The notes under the pieces are model-generated. The model saw only the letters and a program-made list of their open reading frames with translations. It was not told where the DNA came from and did no database searches. The translations under genes and the position numbers were made by a program. DNA of 64,000 bases from Pyronema omphalodes (lineage: Eukaryota; Ascomycota; Pezizomycetes; Pezizales; Pyronemataceae), in NCBI GenBank assembly GCA_024516155.1, contig JAJJXM010000005.1:620001-684000 (forward strand). Reading direction: 5' to 3'. Positions 10,333-22,329 of this stretch are shown one piece after another. Each line of letters opens with the position of its first letter. Positions within the stretch are counted from its first letter, which is position 1.

Positions 10333-13184
10333 TTCTTTTTTGTTTTACTTCCTCCTACATATTGATACGATACATATCTCCTGCTCCGTGCCGTTATCAG
10401 GGCTTGATGAACCGTGATGGAACGATAAAGGTCATGACCTAAGGACTTTTGGGTCTGTGTTGCAGTTGAAGTATGTACATATGTATATTTAAGTCTATGA
10501 TTCTGAATTTCATTCTACATAATCGAAGCTCGTAAGCTATCGTGTTTTAATCTATCTACTGTACCGTATCTTTTCAAAAGATGGTTGCGGTTGAAGTTAC
10601 GCAGAATAGAATTCACAAATTCATAAATTCAATATTTAATCCCTCTCATAACCAACTTCATGTGTATATACGCTCCGGTTCGATTTAATCCTGGCTAAAT
10701 GAACCATCCAACCAGAGTATCCAGATTTCAATCCCATATTCCATGAACCAATGAACCAATGACGATGATGCAGCGCTTCATATCCGTTGTGCATACGCAT
10801 AAGGTTCTGACATGAGAAACGGGCCGGGTGATACATAGAATTAGAATAAACGATGGAATTCTATTGGATTGGTTCATCGATTCATCGATTCATTGGTTTA
10901 TCCATGAAAGCACCGGTTTATCGATTTATCCATGAAAGTACCGGTTGATATTTCAGGGGTTTCCTCTCCTTTCCTTTCCTTTCCTTTCCTTTCTTTCCTA
11001 GATCTATGGAATAGAATAGACGAGCTGAGCTGAGCCGGGAAGCTCACGGTATGATACCGAGGACCTTGTGGAGTCGTCGGGAATATAGAGTAAGCCACAC
11101 CGCCATAGCCATAGCCACAGCCACAGCTCAAAGAAGGAAGATACAGGAAAGCCATTCGTTGATTAGTCGGTTGTTGATTACAGAGTCGGATTTGTTTGGC
11201 GCCAGAGGAGCGTGCGGGTGTGGCGTCAGGGGATGGATGGGATGGGATGGATGCCTGGGATGATGGGTGTTCTACATATGGTGGTATGGATACATATGGT
11301 GGTATGGATAAACGAGCTGGAAAGAGGGTTCCCCTGAGTTCGCTCTGCTGGTGATGGTGACATCTCGAGTTGCATGAGCGAAATTCTATGAGAGTGGCTT
11401 GTTTTCTCGAAGCTTCTGGGTCCTGGGAAGATATATGGATTTTTTAGGGATGAAGTTGACTTTGCTAACTTGATTAAGGCTCCAAAAGGTATCTCGTTCT
11501 CTCGTATCCTTATCCCTCTTATCCTTCGTATCCTTCGTATCTAAATGTCTTATCCTTCATATGATGCTATGGTTACCATACCATATCCTTCCTACGACTG
11601 GTACAGTATCTAAATTTCTTATCCCTCGGTTCTATCCGCCCCCCTCTCTCCCAATGAACCGGCTTGGCACCCTTCGCACCCTCAGATCATCCCTCGGCAC
11701 GCCGAGCTTGTTGAAATTTTTGGAAATTGAAACTTGACCCTGGTGCCGATTATCGGGTATCGGGTACAGTACTGTAAGCTCACGGTTCGGACTTTACCAA
11801 GACACCAGGAAACGAAGAAAAGTTTAGCTGGTGCTGCCACTGGTGCTGGTGCTGGTGTTGATGATCCGGTGAATCCGTGGTGAACCTTTGGTGAAACTGA
11901 AAGCTTGAAAATTTAAGATTTGAGGGAAGGGGAAATAGACTGTGGACACGTCATGGATTTTTCTTGTCTTTTGTCTCTTGTTTTTCGTCCCTTGTCCCTT
12001 GTGCCTGTTTTTGTTTTTTTTTTTTTTGTTGGAGAATTGAGATGTGGATTGAGATGCGCGGGATGCTGATGCTGATGCTGATGCTGATGTTGTGCAACTC
12101 TGCTATCGCGGGTTGAAGTGTGTGAGACTGTGAGACTTTTGATGGGTTTAAAGCAGCGGCGAGCGTTTTCAGTGTCAGCGTTGTCAGCGTTTTCAGCGAT
12201 TCGGCAGGAAGGCGTCATCGGACATTCAGATTTCTTTTTTATTAATGAGTTGTTGCCACCATCATCAACCGTCCAGTGTCCACCAGGAGATTCAGATTCA
12301 GATTCAGATTCACGCTTCACGCTTCACGCTTCACCAGTATTTAGTATGCCTCCCCCTAACAATTCTATTAACGCTCATCACCTTACCCCCCACCCACCCC
12401 CCTTCCCCCCCCCAACACCCCTCCGAAAACCCCCCCCCCCCCCCCTCTAACACCCCCCCTCGAACACCGGAAGCCCTATCATCTTAAGCGTGTGATGTGA
12501 TGTGATGCGTTGCTGCGTCGTTGGCTCGCTCAATCCGCCTGGGACTCCACCGTGCGCGGATGGTTGATAGCTGCCATCCCCAGAAGAAGGCAAAGATCAG
12601 GGGAAGTGTACGCTAGTCCGAAAGTGGTCCGATACTCTTATCCTTGCGTGCATAAGACACGCCCCGTGCACGCAGAGGGGAGAAGCAGAAGCAGCAGCAG
12701 CAGCAGCAGCAAAGACCAGACGGACAAGCAAGCAAAAAGGAAGAAAGTCAGAACAACATTTTCTCTCCTGAACACAGACACAACCAAACGACTCCAGATC
12801 CCCCCCCCAAAAAAGACAAAATCTCACGAACGAACGATCGCCTGAAATATAATACAAAAAAGGCCACAGCAATCTTGAAATCCAACCTTCTAAATAACTA
12901 CCACCTCTCCAAAAAAAAAGGTCCCAGTAAGGAGGACACGTCCGCATACCGGCCGAACGCCTGGACTTGCCGCTGTTGGAGTGAGCCGCGTCCTGTCAAT
13001 CAACAACAACATCAACACCTCCAACCCCTCGATATCCGTGAAGGAGAACGAAGGACGAACAAACGAAGCAAAGACTGTATTTCCAAACTACTCTACATCT
13101 TGGATGGACTAGTTGTCATTACAATCAGTTTCCAAAATTCTACCCGAAATACACACAATCTTTTAAAAACAACATATCTCAACA
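10333..13184. other. Intergenic and probable promoter/5' UTR region of the KNR4 gene
   Basis: Low-complexity stretches include a TTTCC run near 10970, a duplicated 24-bp unit (ttatccatgaaagYaccggt) at about 10899-10946, a GATGCT run near 12062-12090 and homopolymeric C around 12430. No protein gene is convincing. The final several hundred bases upstream of 13185 are CA- and CT-rich, as in fungal leaders. Confidence 0.5.
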
Positions 13185-14768
13185 ATGGCTGGGTAAATCA
13201 TCTCATCTCCAGCTCATCTACGCGCGCGCAATGCTAACCTCCACAGAATCGGAGAAGGTCTCCGTTCCTTCTGGCATGCAATGACCAGTAACGATCGTCA
13301 CGCATCCCACGACAGTTCACAGCGGATGTCGTATCACGCAGGCATGAACCCACCTATGGGCGGCGTCGGTCGAAACCCTCGTTTATCTACAATTACCACT
13401 CCTCCATCCGGCGCGCGTCCCTACAGCGAAGACGACCCCGCCAACCGTTCCACTACCGCACTCCACGGCGGTTACTCCCCTCGTCCTAACGGCGGCGCGC
13501 CTAGCCCAAACACTCCCTACTCTCCTGGGCAGAGATCTTCAGTCGTCCAGAATGCCGCTGGTGATGGTATTGCCCTTCAGGACTTTGGACTTGATGGTCA
13601 ACCTCCTAGTCCCCCGGTTGCTCACTCCTGGCAAAGAATCGAGGTTTGGGCTGAGGAAAATTACCCCGAGTTGTTTGACCAGCTCTGTACTCCGGCTTCT
13701 TTGAACGACATCAACGAGCTGGAATACTCTCTTGACTGCTCCCTACCTCTCGACGTCCGGGAATCCCTCACCATTCACGATGGTCAAGAGCGTGGTGGTC
13801 GTCCCACTGGTGCCATCTTCTCCGGTATGCTCCTCGACTGTGAAGAGATCCTTGACGAATGGAAAAACTGGCGCGTTGTCGAGGCGGAATACATGCAACC
13901 CTCGGGACCCTCGGACTCCTCTGAAGCCGGTCCTTCATCCGCGAGTATCGGCAAGTCAGGCCTAGCAGCAAAACAAAACTGCCAGCCAGATGACACAGTC
14001 CAGAAAGTGTACTCCCACCCCGGCTGGATTCCAATGGTCCGTGACTGGGGTGGAAACTACCTAGCCATTGATCTTGCCCCTGGCCCAAGAGGAACCTGGG
14101 GTCAAGTCATCATCTTTGGACGGGATTACGATACGAAATATGTTGTATCAAGAAGCTGGGCACATTTCTTAGCCATGTATGCCGACGACCTACAATCCCC
14201 TCACTGGTACGTCGACGAAGACTCCGGAGATCTCAAACTTCGGGATCCAAAAGCCCCACGATCAGAGCCTAGCTACTTTGAAATCCTCCGTGTGAGGAAT
14301 GAACGAAAATTCGGAAAACGTCGCATGAGCAGACCTCCTAGTCAGCCTAGCTCAAGACCAGGTTCCAGCCCCGGATCACCACACCTTAACCCCACCACCG
14401 GAGAACGAAGAGGCGGCCTTACTAGACCCCCAAAAACTCCAAATACTATGGATGGAAACCATCTTATGCCCCCCAGCAAGAAATCTGCTGCGAAACAAAT
14501 GAGAACTGTAACAGAGGAACCGGTTAAACCTCAGATCCCAGCTTCTGTACCGGTTGTTGTTGCCCCTACCCCTGTAAAAGCCCCGGAAGTGGAAAAGAGT
14601 GTGCTGCTGGATGAACCCTTGGAGGAGAAGAAACCCGCAACAGAGGAAAAGGAGATTGAGGAGAAAGAGGAGGTTAAAAACCTTAAAAGACAGTCGAGTG
14701 ATTTGATGGTTGCTTCATCGCCTGCAGAGGAGAAGAAGGATGCTCAGGAGAAGACTACTGAGGTTTAA
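13185..14768 (+). CDS. KNR4: KNR4/SMI1 cell-wall assembly regulator
   Basis: KNR4/SMI1 proteins link cell-wall integrity signalling (Slt2 MAP kinase) to glucan and chitin synthesis. Two exons: 13185-13192, only 8 nt (ATGGCTGG), then an intron at 13193-13246 (54 nt, GTAAAT...CCACAG, branch GCTAAC at 13233), then 13247-14768. The join gives MAGIGEGLRSFWHAMTSNDR, matching the conserved family start, and a 509-residue protein. A frame without the splice would start 14 codons late. Residues ~130-325 form the SMI1/KNR4 (SUKH superfamily) domain, with WQRIEVWAEENYPELFDQL, the GMLLDCEEILDEWKNW segment and the WGGNYLAIDLAPGPRGTWGQ core. The N-terminal ~115 residues and the C-terminal ~185 are low complexity (Ser/Pro, then Lys/Glu), as in other filamentous fungi. 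Confidence 0.95.
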
Positions 14769-15104
14769 GTGTTGTTTGTCTCTATCTGGGCTGGGCATAG
14801 CAAGGCGAAACAAGACGAAGTAAGACGAGTTGAAAGACGAGTCAAAGGAGGGGGGCGAAGGAAGGCGAAGTAAGGCGAAGAGAAACGAGAAGGAGCGGGC
14901 AGCGAAGAGCAGGGAGCAGAGGAAAGAGAAAGAAAGAAAGAAAGAAGAGAAAGAGAAGAGGAGGGATTTAATGGCTTGCTTTTGATTTTGAATAATGCAG
15001 ATGATACTCATGCTCATGCTCATGGTCAATTAAATATGAATTTTTTTTTTCAGTTCAGTTCAGTTCAGTTCTTTTTCAGGTGTGCTTGCTTTATTCTTCT
15101 GTTC

Positions 15105-15250
15105 TGTGAGATTGTGAGATTGTGGGATTGTGGGATTGTGAGATTGTGAGATTGTGAGATTGTGAGATTGTGAGATTGTGGATTTTAGGAGGGGATTGGA
15201 GGGGATTGGAGGGGATTGGAGGGGATTGGAGGGGATTGGAGGGGATGGGA
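15105..15250. repeat. Two adjacent minisatellites (9-mer then 10-mer)
   Basis: TGTGAGATT/TGTGGGATT units run from about 15105 to 15183. GGGGATTGGA then repeats five times at 15191-15240, followed by a variant copy. Confidence 0.9.
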
Positions 15251-15381
15251 GTGGATGGGTTGGATGGGATGGGTTGGCTGGTGGAAATATGTGGAAATAG
15301 GTGGAAATGTTGGGTGATTAAAGAGAGCTGGATGCAAGAGAGCTGGATGCAAGCGGGGTGGGTGATGCGGGGTGGATATAA

Positions 15382-15412
15382 AAGGGGTTAGGTTAGGTTA
15401 GGTTGCGTTAGG
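15382..15412. repeat. Short (TTAGG)n tract
   Basis: GGTTA units repeat 5-6 times with one variant (GGTTGC). They resemble a telomere-type motif but are short. Confidence 0.75.
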
Positions 15413-15581
15413 TTAAGTTTAGCTAGTTGTACTGTTGTACTGTTGTACTGTTGTAGTTGTAGTTGTTCTAGGATACGGAATGCGGGATGCGGGATGCGGG
15501 ATGCTGGATACTGGATGAAGAAAGAAGGAAGAAGGAAGAATGATCAATGTCTTTATGTTTTTTTTTTTTTTTCGTGGTTTT

Positions 15582-15800
15582 TGCGTTTTTTTGTGTTTTT
15601 TTGTGTTTTTTGTGTTTTTTTGTGTTTTTTTGTGTTTTTTTGTGTTTTTTTGTGTTTTTTTGTGTTTTTTTGTGTTTTTTTGCTGTAACTTGTATCTTTG
15701 TCTTTGTGTCTTTGTGTCTTTGTGTTTTTTTTGCTGTAACTTGTATCTTTGTCTTTGTGTCTTTGTGTCTTTGTGTTTTTTTGCTGTAACTTGTGTTTTT
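15582..15800. repeat. T-rich tandem repeats: (TGTGTTTTTT)n plus a ~52-bp unit repeated twice
   Basis: About ten TGTGTTTTTT units are followed by two copies of a ~52-bp unit that begins TTGCTGTAACTTGTATCTTT and contains CTTTGTGT repeats; a partial third copy follows. Confidence 0.9.
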
Positions 15801-17163
15801 TTTTTCTTGCTATGATATGTGAATTTGAACTTCTTGTTTTTTTTTCTTTTGAGGTTTTGAGGTTTTGAGGTTTTGAGGTTTTGTTAAGAGGGGTTACAAT
15901 CAAATTGATTGTTTTTGTATTTTTGTATTTTTACGTTGAAGTTTTTGAGAGGGCTTAACCAATTAATCAATCAATCAACCAATTGATTGATTGATTGATT
16001 TTGTTTTGTTTTTGTTTTTTGCGTAATGTTGGATGCTTATTATACTTATCACACTTATTATACTTATTATTCTGATGCTACGCTTTTATTGTTTTTGTAT
16101 TTTTTTTATTGGTTTTATTGGTTTATTGGAAGTTGCTGGTTTATTTGTTTTTTTGCCCTTTTTGTCCCTTTTTTTTGTTCTTTTTGTTCTTTTTTATTTA
16201 TTTATTTATTTATTTATACCAACACCCCCACCCCCACCCCCGCCCCACCTCTTCGTTTTGTTTTGTTTTGTTGCTCTTTTTTATTTGTTGATTTGTTGAT
16301 TTATTCATACCCGCTCGGGTTATTTATTTATACCCCACCACCGCCCCCGCCCCTACTTCTTTGCTTTTCTTTATTTGTTTCCTATTTGCGGACGTCGGAA
16401 GTTGATAGTCGACAGTCGATAAAGTCGAGATTTTCGAGATTTTTGATTTTTTTGATAATGAAAAGGAGATTATTATTCTTAGCGATGCTGGGGTTGGTAT
16501 AGTTGTTAGTGGTGATTATTGGTGGTGGTGATTATTGGTGGTGATTATTGGTGGTGATTATTATCGGCGGCGGTGAGATGGGGAGGGGAAAGAGGAAAAG
16601 GTAGTGATGGTGGGGGAAGGGGGATTGATATGAGGAGGTATGTAGGTATGTGACGTAATTTATTTGTATAACTATAACTCAATATAAGTTTTTGTATAGC
16701 TATGGATGTAAATATAAGATACAATAACGAAAAGTTAAATATAAAGAATAAAAATGCATGTATCTTAGGTACATATAATGGATTCTTTTTATCCATAATA
16801 GTGAATACGTTTACACCCATTTGAGATTCTTATCGATAGTGGATCATATCATATATATCATCTAAATATCTAAATAATTATAATCTGCAGTCGACTTATG
16901 TAATGCCCCATAATAGCAAAGATCAGCGCTGAGCAAACCAGAGTGTTATAACCAATGGTGCTTTTATACCACGCACCACGAACGAAAACCCAGCACTAGA
17001 AGGCATCTCTGATACATCTCGGTAACCTTCAGGCTCCGCAACCACACAAGCTTACCCGCCACCATGCATCACAACGAACCGGCATGGAAACCAGTTTTCG
17101 AGCTTGATAGCATTCCGAATCTTTATGTCACTTGCAGGTAGTTGCCATCCATCCATCCATCCA

Positions 17164-17875
17164 TCTATAAAACAAAACAATCTCACCATCCATCAATCCT
17201 GAATTCCATAATTACAGCTTGCCGCGACCATCGTATCACAACAATCTATACCGACAAACAAAAAAACCGAAGAACCAGATAAGTAACAGAGCAAAAAAAA
17301 GGTTAGGTAAGTTAAGGTTAAGGTTATGTACCCCGCCATAGCGACATACCTTCCCCGGAGCCTTTTTTAAGCCATGATGATACTGATAAACGAAAGTAAA
17401 CGAAAGTAAACGAAAGCAAGCGAAAGTAAACGAAAGCAAACGGAACAGAACAGAACCTGGACCAGTAATAAAAGAACCAAGATGAGTGTTCCGGCTATGG
17501 CAACAAGCTTGCTACGATTACGATGCTTCTTTCGACGCAGCAAGTATGTTGCCATGGCTGGAATACTCACCTTGTTTTTTTTTCTCTATTACTGGTCCAG
17601 GTCTGTTCCAACTACTTTCGCTGGCTTTCGCTGGCATTCGCTTCTCAGTATCCATTATACCTCAAAAGAGGCTCCGGGGAAAGTATGTTGCTATGGCTAT
17701 GGCTATGGCTATGGTTATGGCTGGTCTCGCCTTTTTTTCGCTCTATTACAGGTCTGGTGCTTCGACTTTTTTACTTGTCTGTATGAATTATTGTGATGCG
17801 GCGATCGCATCATGCTGTGATTATGGAATTCATTAAAATGGACGGGGGAATTGTGTTTTTATATATACATAGATG
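17164..17875. repeat. Long imperfect inverted repeat (hairpin-forming), ~350-bp arms
   Basis: The left arm (about 17164-17518) is the reverse complement of the right arm (about 17531-17875), with mismatches and small gaps; the loop is ~12 nt. Anchors: GAATTCCATAAT at 17201-17212 pairs with ATTATGGAATTC at 17820-17831; TTCCCCGGAGCC at 17351-17362 pairs with GGCTCCGGGGAA at 17670-17681; CCTGGACCAGTAAT at 17456-17469 pairs with ATTACTGGTCCAGG at 17588-17601; GGCTATGGCAACAAGCTTGC near the centre pairs with GCAAGTATGTTGCCATGGC. Frames read outward from the centre on both strands give similar peptides (PAMATSLLR / PAMATYLLR), as expected from duplicated arms. No transposase was seen, and I could not define flanking duplications. 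Confidence 0.88.
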
Positions 17876-18477
17876 CCGAAAATTGAAATGTTTTTTTTTT
17901 CGGAGGTGTGGGGGGAGGAGATAGGTGGCTTTGGTTATGGGGATGGGATTTTTTGGGATTTTTTGGGATTTTTTTGGGGTTTCTTGGTGTTCTGCAGTGT
18001 ATGATGAAAATCAAATCGAATCAAATCAATGATATTTTGCCTGGAAAATTCTGATCCAGCTATGTAAGGAATGGACATGATCACGGTTTTAAATGCCCTG
18101 AAAATATGGGGAGGGGTTCGGATTGTTATCACTTCAGGGACTTTTGATGGGACTGATGGGTAACTTGTTTTTAGGATTTTGGGATATGGGTTAGTTAGGT
18201 TTTATCTCGCATGGCAGGATGGGAAGTATGCGATCATCTTTTTCATTTTAGTTGGTTGGTTGGTTTGATTTATGTACGTAATCTACAACCTGTACATTAC
18301 AATAAGCAAAGATAATAGCAAAGCAACTCCTAGATCCTTCCACAGCGCCTTGGGAGTAAAATATGCAGTATCACCCTTCTCCTATCCATCATTATCACAT
18401 ATATATACCACGCAAGATGCAGCCAAATACCCCCCCCCCCCCCCCGATTATCCAACAGCACCACCTTCACGCACCCT
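17876..18477. other. Spacer downstream of the Tdp1 gene
   Basis: It contains GGGATTTTTT units near 17945-17985 and a C-run at 18431-18445. It probably includes the 3' UTR of the minus-strand Tdp1 gene. No gene recognised. Confidence 0.45.
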
Positions 18478-21380
18478 CTACCCAGCCGCATAAAACCACG
18501 GCTTCTGAACTCTTTCCGCCGGAGTCTTAACTGGCACAGGTACCGTCTCTTCAAACTCCCTCAACCCCACCGGCATCTCCACACTCCCATCCTCCAGCGT
18601 ACTCTTCAACAACGGCACAACCACTCCACATTCCCAATTCCTACAATTCAGCTTGACCTGTTTCGTCTTCCTATCCATAACCAGTTTCCCCCAAGCCGAT
18701 TCCGATAGATTCGCAGATCCTAAATAAGCCCAAGCACAAGCCCTCTCATCCTTCATCTTTGTTGCAGGTCTCGCAAAGAGAATTTTATTATGCATTAATA
18801 CCCCGTCACGAACGGATCGACAGTCGTGGATTAAGTTCCGGGGGAATGTTGCTGCGCTCCAGAAGGTGCGTTGGAAACAGATTGTGCCGCCGCAATCGGG
18901 GCCGCCGTTGGATGAGGAAACGGTGGTGGAGGAGGGGAAGTAGATGCGGAAATTGGAGGGGAGGTTTGGCGGGGAGGGGTCTGGTTCGTGGGGGTTGCTG
19001 GGACCGGTGGACTTTTTGGTTTTTTGGGGGGCTGCTGTTTTTGTTTTCATGGCGATGATGTCGAGGCCTTGTGCGGCTTGGTAGAGGGAGGTGAGGAATT
19101 CATCTTTTAGAGCACCGAGGGAGGAGGTCTGGTGGTGGTTAGTATTGTGTCACCTCCCCATGGATCATCGAAAGGGAAAGATGGAACTTACTATATAATC
19201 AATCTCCAACCCCTTGCCAGAGTCGTATCCAAGCTGTTTAATAGCTGTAGCTAAACCCGGATATCCAGTACACCTAGCATCCTCCCCCAAAATGCTTCCT
19301 CCAATGGTATGGACAAATGCCATTTTTTCTGTTGCTGAGAAATCATAACCTACGATCTTATTGAGGATACTTTCTGGGACATCTTGTGCACCGACGAAAC
19401 GTAGGAGCTCTTGCATAAAAAATGTTTGCTCTGGGTTGATTGATGGAAGCTTTGGGAGGTCGATTAGGAATACCATCTGTCTTTGTCAGTCACTCGTCTT
19501 CTCTTGATCATAGGCCGAAAGCTAGAAAAAAATTGGGTAAAATAACTTACGTTCTCCATAATACCGCCCAAATCACCCCAATCATAATCCGTCAAATTTC
19601 CAGTAGGCACAACAATACGCAACCACTCCTTCTCTCCATCTTTATGGAACAATAACATCAATTTGCTATGCATAATATTGACCTGCCCCTCGAGCTTCGG
19701 AAAACAAAGCTTCAGAAGGGGAACAAAAGACAGCATCTCAGTGATGTCTTTCCGTTCCTCTTCCGTTTTGGCATGGATAATAAATAAACATTTATGATCT
19801 CTCCGACTAGGAAGCTGTTGGAGAACCCATTCATAATCCCATTGGAAAGATGAAAGAACCGTAGTAACCAGGGTTGTAGACTGGATCACATCTTTAAAGG
19901 TAATAGTTTCCGGCCCATTTTCTGCTCCTTTGATATATGTCTTCTTAACAACCCCCGCGGGGTACCAAGCATGCGCATCAGTAGGAGGACCGGAGGGGAG
20001 GACGTAGGGATTTGATGCACTGCCGGCCTTTCCTTTTCCTTTTGGCGGAGGCGTGGCGGAACGGGAAGCAGTTTTTTCGGATTTCACAGGGTTAGGTACG
20101 CCACCATAGAAAGATGCAGGAGGTACAGCTTCCTGTTGCTCTTGAGCCTGTTGAGCACGGCGTCTTGCCTCGCGCTCAATAGCAAAAGCTTTAAAATCGA
20201 TTTTGCTATTCGCTGAGGATGTGGTAGAGGAGTTTTCGACATTTTCCGGTGCAGTATTTCTATTTTGGCTCTTTGAAGAGATTCCAATTTCTGGACTTTC
20301 CGGAATTTCAATAGATTTCCCTTTTGTGGTTTTTGTCCTCTTTTCAGGACTGTTGACAATATCGATAATCGAGAGTCTTCGTCTTAGTTTAGGGCTCTCT
20401 GGAATCTCAGTGGCTTTTGTCCTTCTTGCTGGACTTGCTGGGATTTCTTGTGCTGAGATTTGTGCTGAACCTCGACGGGATTTAACCACTGGGCTTCCGG
20501 GGAGACTATCTGCTGCCTTTCCTCTTCTCACAGGGCTCCTGGGAACAGAAGGAATCTCAACCGCCGACATAGTCTGTCTATTTCCAAAAGCAGGAACAGC
20601 TTTCTCTTTCCCTTTTTCTTTCGTAACCTCTCCCTGTCTAGAAGACGGCCTCGAATTTGCTTTAGAATTTTCCCTCCGTGCAGCCTGTGGAGCCTGCAGA
20701 ATTTGAGCCGGCTCCAACAACGGCAAAGGCGAAACTCTCTCCGACCTAGAATCAAGATTCCGAACATCCCTTTTTCTCTTCTCCTTCTCATTTTCCTTTT
20801 CCTCTGGTTGTTGAACTTCCGAAGGAAACATCCTCTCCAGCTGCATCTCCCGTTCCAAAGCCTCCCTTTCCTCCCTCTCCATCACCGCCGTCGATGGCCT
20901 AACCAAAACCTCCTCTTCACAATTATCCTCTTCATCACTACTAACCAAATTCACCGTATTCCTACTTCTTATTCCCTGGGCTTGAGTAATTTTTCGTTTT
21001 CGCTCTGGTGGTTCCCTTGATGTCCTTAATTCCCTTGAATCCCTTGATTCCCTGGTAGGATCCCGGGGATCCCGGGGATCCCATTTCCTCCCCGCCGCAT
21101 CCGGCGTAACAAGATTTATCGTCTCCCCCGCAATCCTAGTTCTCTCCACCGGACCACCCGTTTTCCCCGCAGCATGACGTTTACTCCTTCCAACTTCCTG
21201 ACCCTTCAATCCCCCCTCGGAAAGATCAATAGGTGATGAAGCCCCATGCCTAACCCGCTTCCGGGATACTATATCCGGTGATAAATCAATAGTTTGTTGT
21301 TCGCGTTTTCTGGTGAAGGTGGAGGGCGGGAGAAGGTCTTCGTCGGAGTCGGGGATGTCGAAGATTGAGGCTTCGGGCAT
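18478..21380 (-). CDS. TDP1: Tyrosyl-DNA phosphodiesterase 1 (Tdp1) with long N-terminal extension
   Basis: Tdp1 hydrolyses 3'-phosphotyrosyl links left by stalled topoisomerase I and acts in the nucleus. Three exons: 21380-19551, 19476-19192, 19128-18478. Introns 19550-19477 (GTAAGT...GACAG, branch CTGAC) and 19191-19129 (GTAAGT...CACCAG, branch CTAAC) are both phase 0 and give 921 residues. Catalytic motif 1 is MHSKLMLLFH with the paired Asn in VVPTGNL; motif 2 is MHNKILF with Asn in YLGSANLSESAWG. The exon-3 start TSSLGAL is also typical of the family. Residues 1 to ~440 are a disordered, Ser/Lys/Arg/Glu-rich tail with repeated IPxSP-like blocks (for example IPASPARR, IPESPKLRR, IPESPEIG). 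It starts with an acidic patch, IPDSDEDLLPP. The extension makes the protein clearly longer than a typical ~600-residue Tdp1. Confidence 0.93.
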
Positions 21381-22329
21381 TGCTGTGACGGGGGAGGGAT
21401 GTAGTAGCTTGATGGTTTGGTGTATGGTATAACTGAGGCTGCAATTTGGTAGCAGTAGCGGTAGTGGTAGTGGCGCGGACTCCAGTGGACTAATGGTAGT
21501 CGGGGAGGTTGCGTTCGAGGTTGAGTTCGTGGTTACGTGGGTTGCTGGGAGACGCGTATTGGACGCGTAGAGTGGCGGCGTGTAATCCTGGTTAATTATA
21601 ATATCGCGTGTGTATGGCGTGGGGTGGATTGCGTAGATTCGAGGGGAAACTCACTTCTTGCTTTACACTGGAAATAATAATAGCAATTTCAGGAAGACAA
21701 AGCGTGTTATTGAGTTGGGTTATTAACTAGATAGCTGCACTGTGAAGGGCAGGGAGGGGGATTTGTTTTGTTTCGAATCGGATTTCTGGTTGTTGGTTGA
21801 CATCACTTGCACAAACGTTGGAACCGATCAAGCAATTTTTTGTGCTTGTCATGTTCGAAGTGCAGCCCGTTATTGGAGCCTGCTATCGTCCAAGTTCGTT
21901 TGGAAAAAGCCTTGCAGTTGATATGAAACCAGTGGTTCGAATGTTATTTTCACTCCATCGAGGTGAGTATACATTTTTAGATTAATTGTAAACATCAACA
22001 AATTCCATTAGGTATTCCGCAACATAACAGGCGTACTCAAAGCGTATCAGACAACCCTCCCATCATTCCCACCAAACCAACCAAATAAAAATGCGTAAAA
22101 AATCCAACAGCTAAAATTTTAATAACGATGTTTTACAAGAAAGCGAACTTGGCTGTTCTAAACTTCCCAACATCCCTCCTGTTTGTCTATTTGTAATATA
22201 TTTTGCAGTTATCATCGTCGTGTCCAGTCATTCTTGTGGTCCCGGGTATACGAGAAACACAAGATTCTATAATGAAGAAACTCCTTCCTAACGCCGCGAA
22301 CTCACACCCCCACTTCCCGCCACAAACTC
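21381..22329. other. Intergenic between TDP1 promoter and GDP-mannose transporter 3' end
   Basis: The TDP1-proximal part (to about 21.7 kb) is G-rich on the plus strand and probably promoter/leader of TDP1. The rest likely includes the transporter 3' UTR. A 62-codon plus frame at 21797-21985 has no support. Confidence 0.5.

Larger units (their letters stand above)
14769..17163. other. T-rich and low-complexity intergenic region
   Basis: This region lies downstream of KNR4 and is nearly all simple sequence: AAG/AGAA runs (14.8-14.96 kb), several short tandem repeats listed separately, GAGGTTTT units at 15850-15885, TTAT units at 16190-16215 and TGGTGATTAT units at 16505-16565. Frames reported here on either strand (Phe/Leu-rich or Lys/Asn-rich) are products of the repeats. 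No gene is supported. Confidence 0.7.

Noticed and set aside
13768..14088. Minus-strand ORF within KNR4
   Set aside because: Antisense shadow of the SMI1/KNR4 domain coding sequence.
15540..16502. Phe/Leu-rich plus-strand ORFs and a Lys/Asn/Thr-rich minus ORF (15553-15903)
   Set aside because: Direct translations of T-rich tandem repeats; no start context or domain.
20203..20706. 167-codon plus ORF opposite TDP1
   Set aside because: Antisense shadow of the repetitive IPxSP tail of TDP1.
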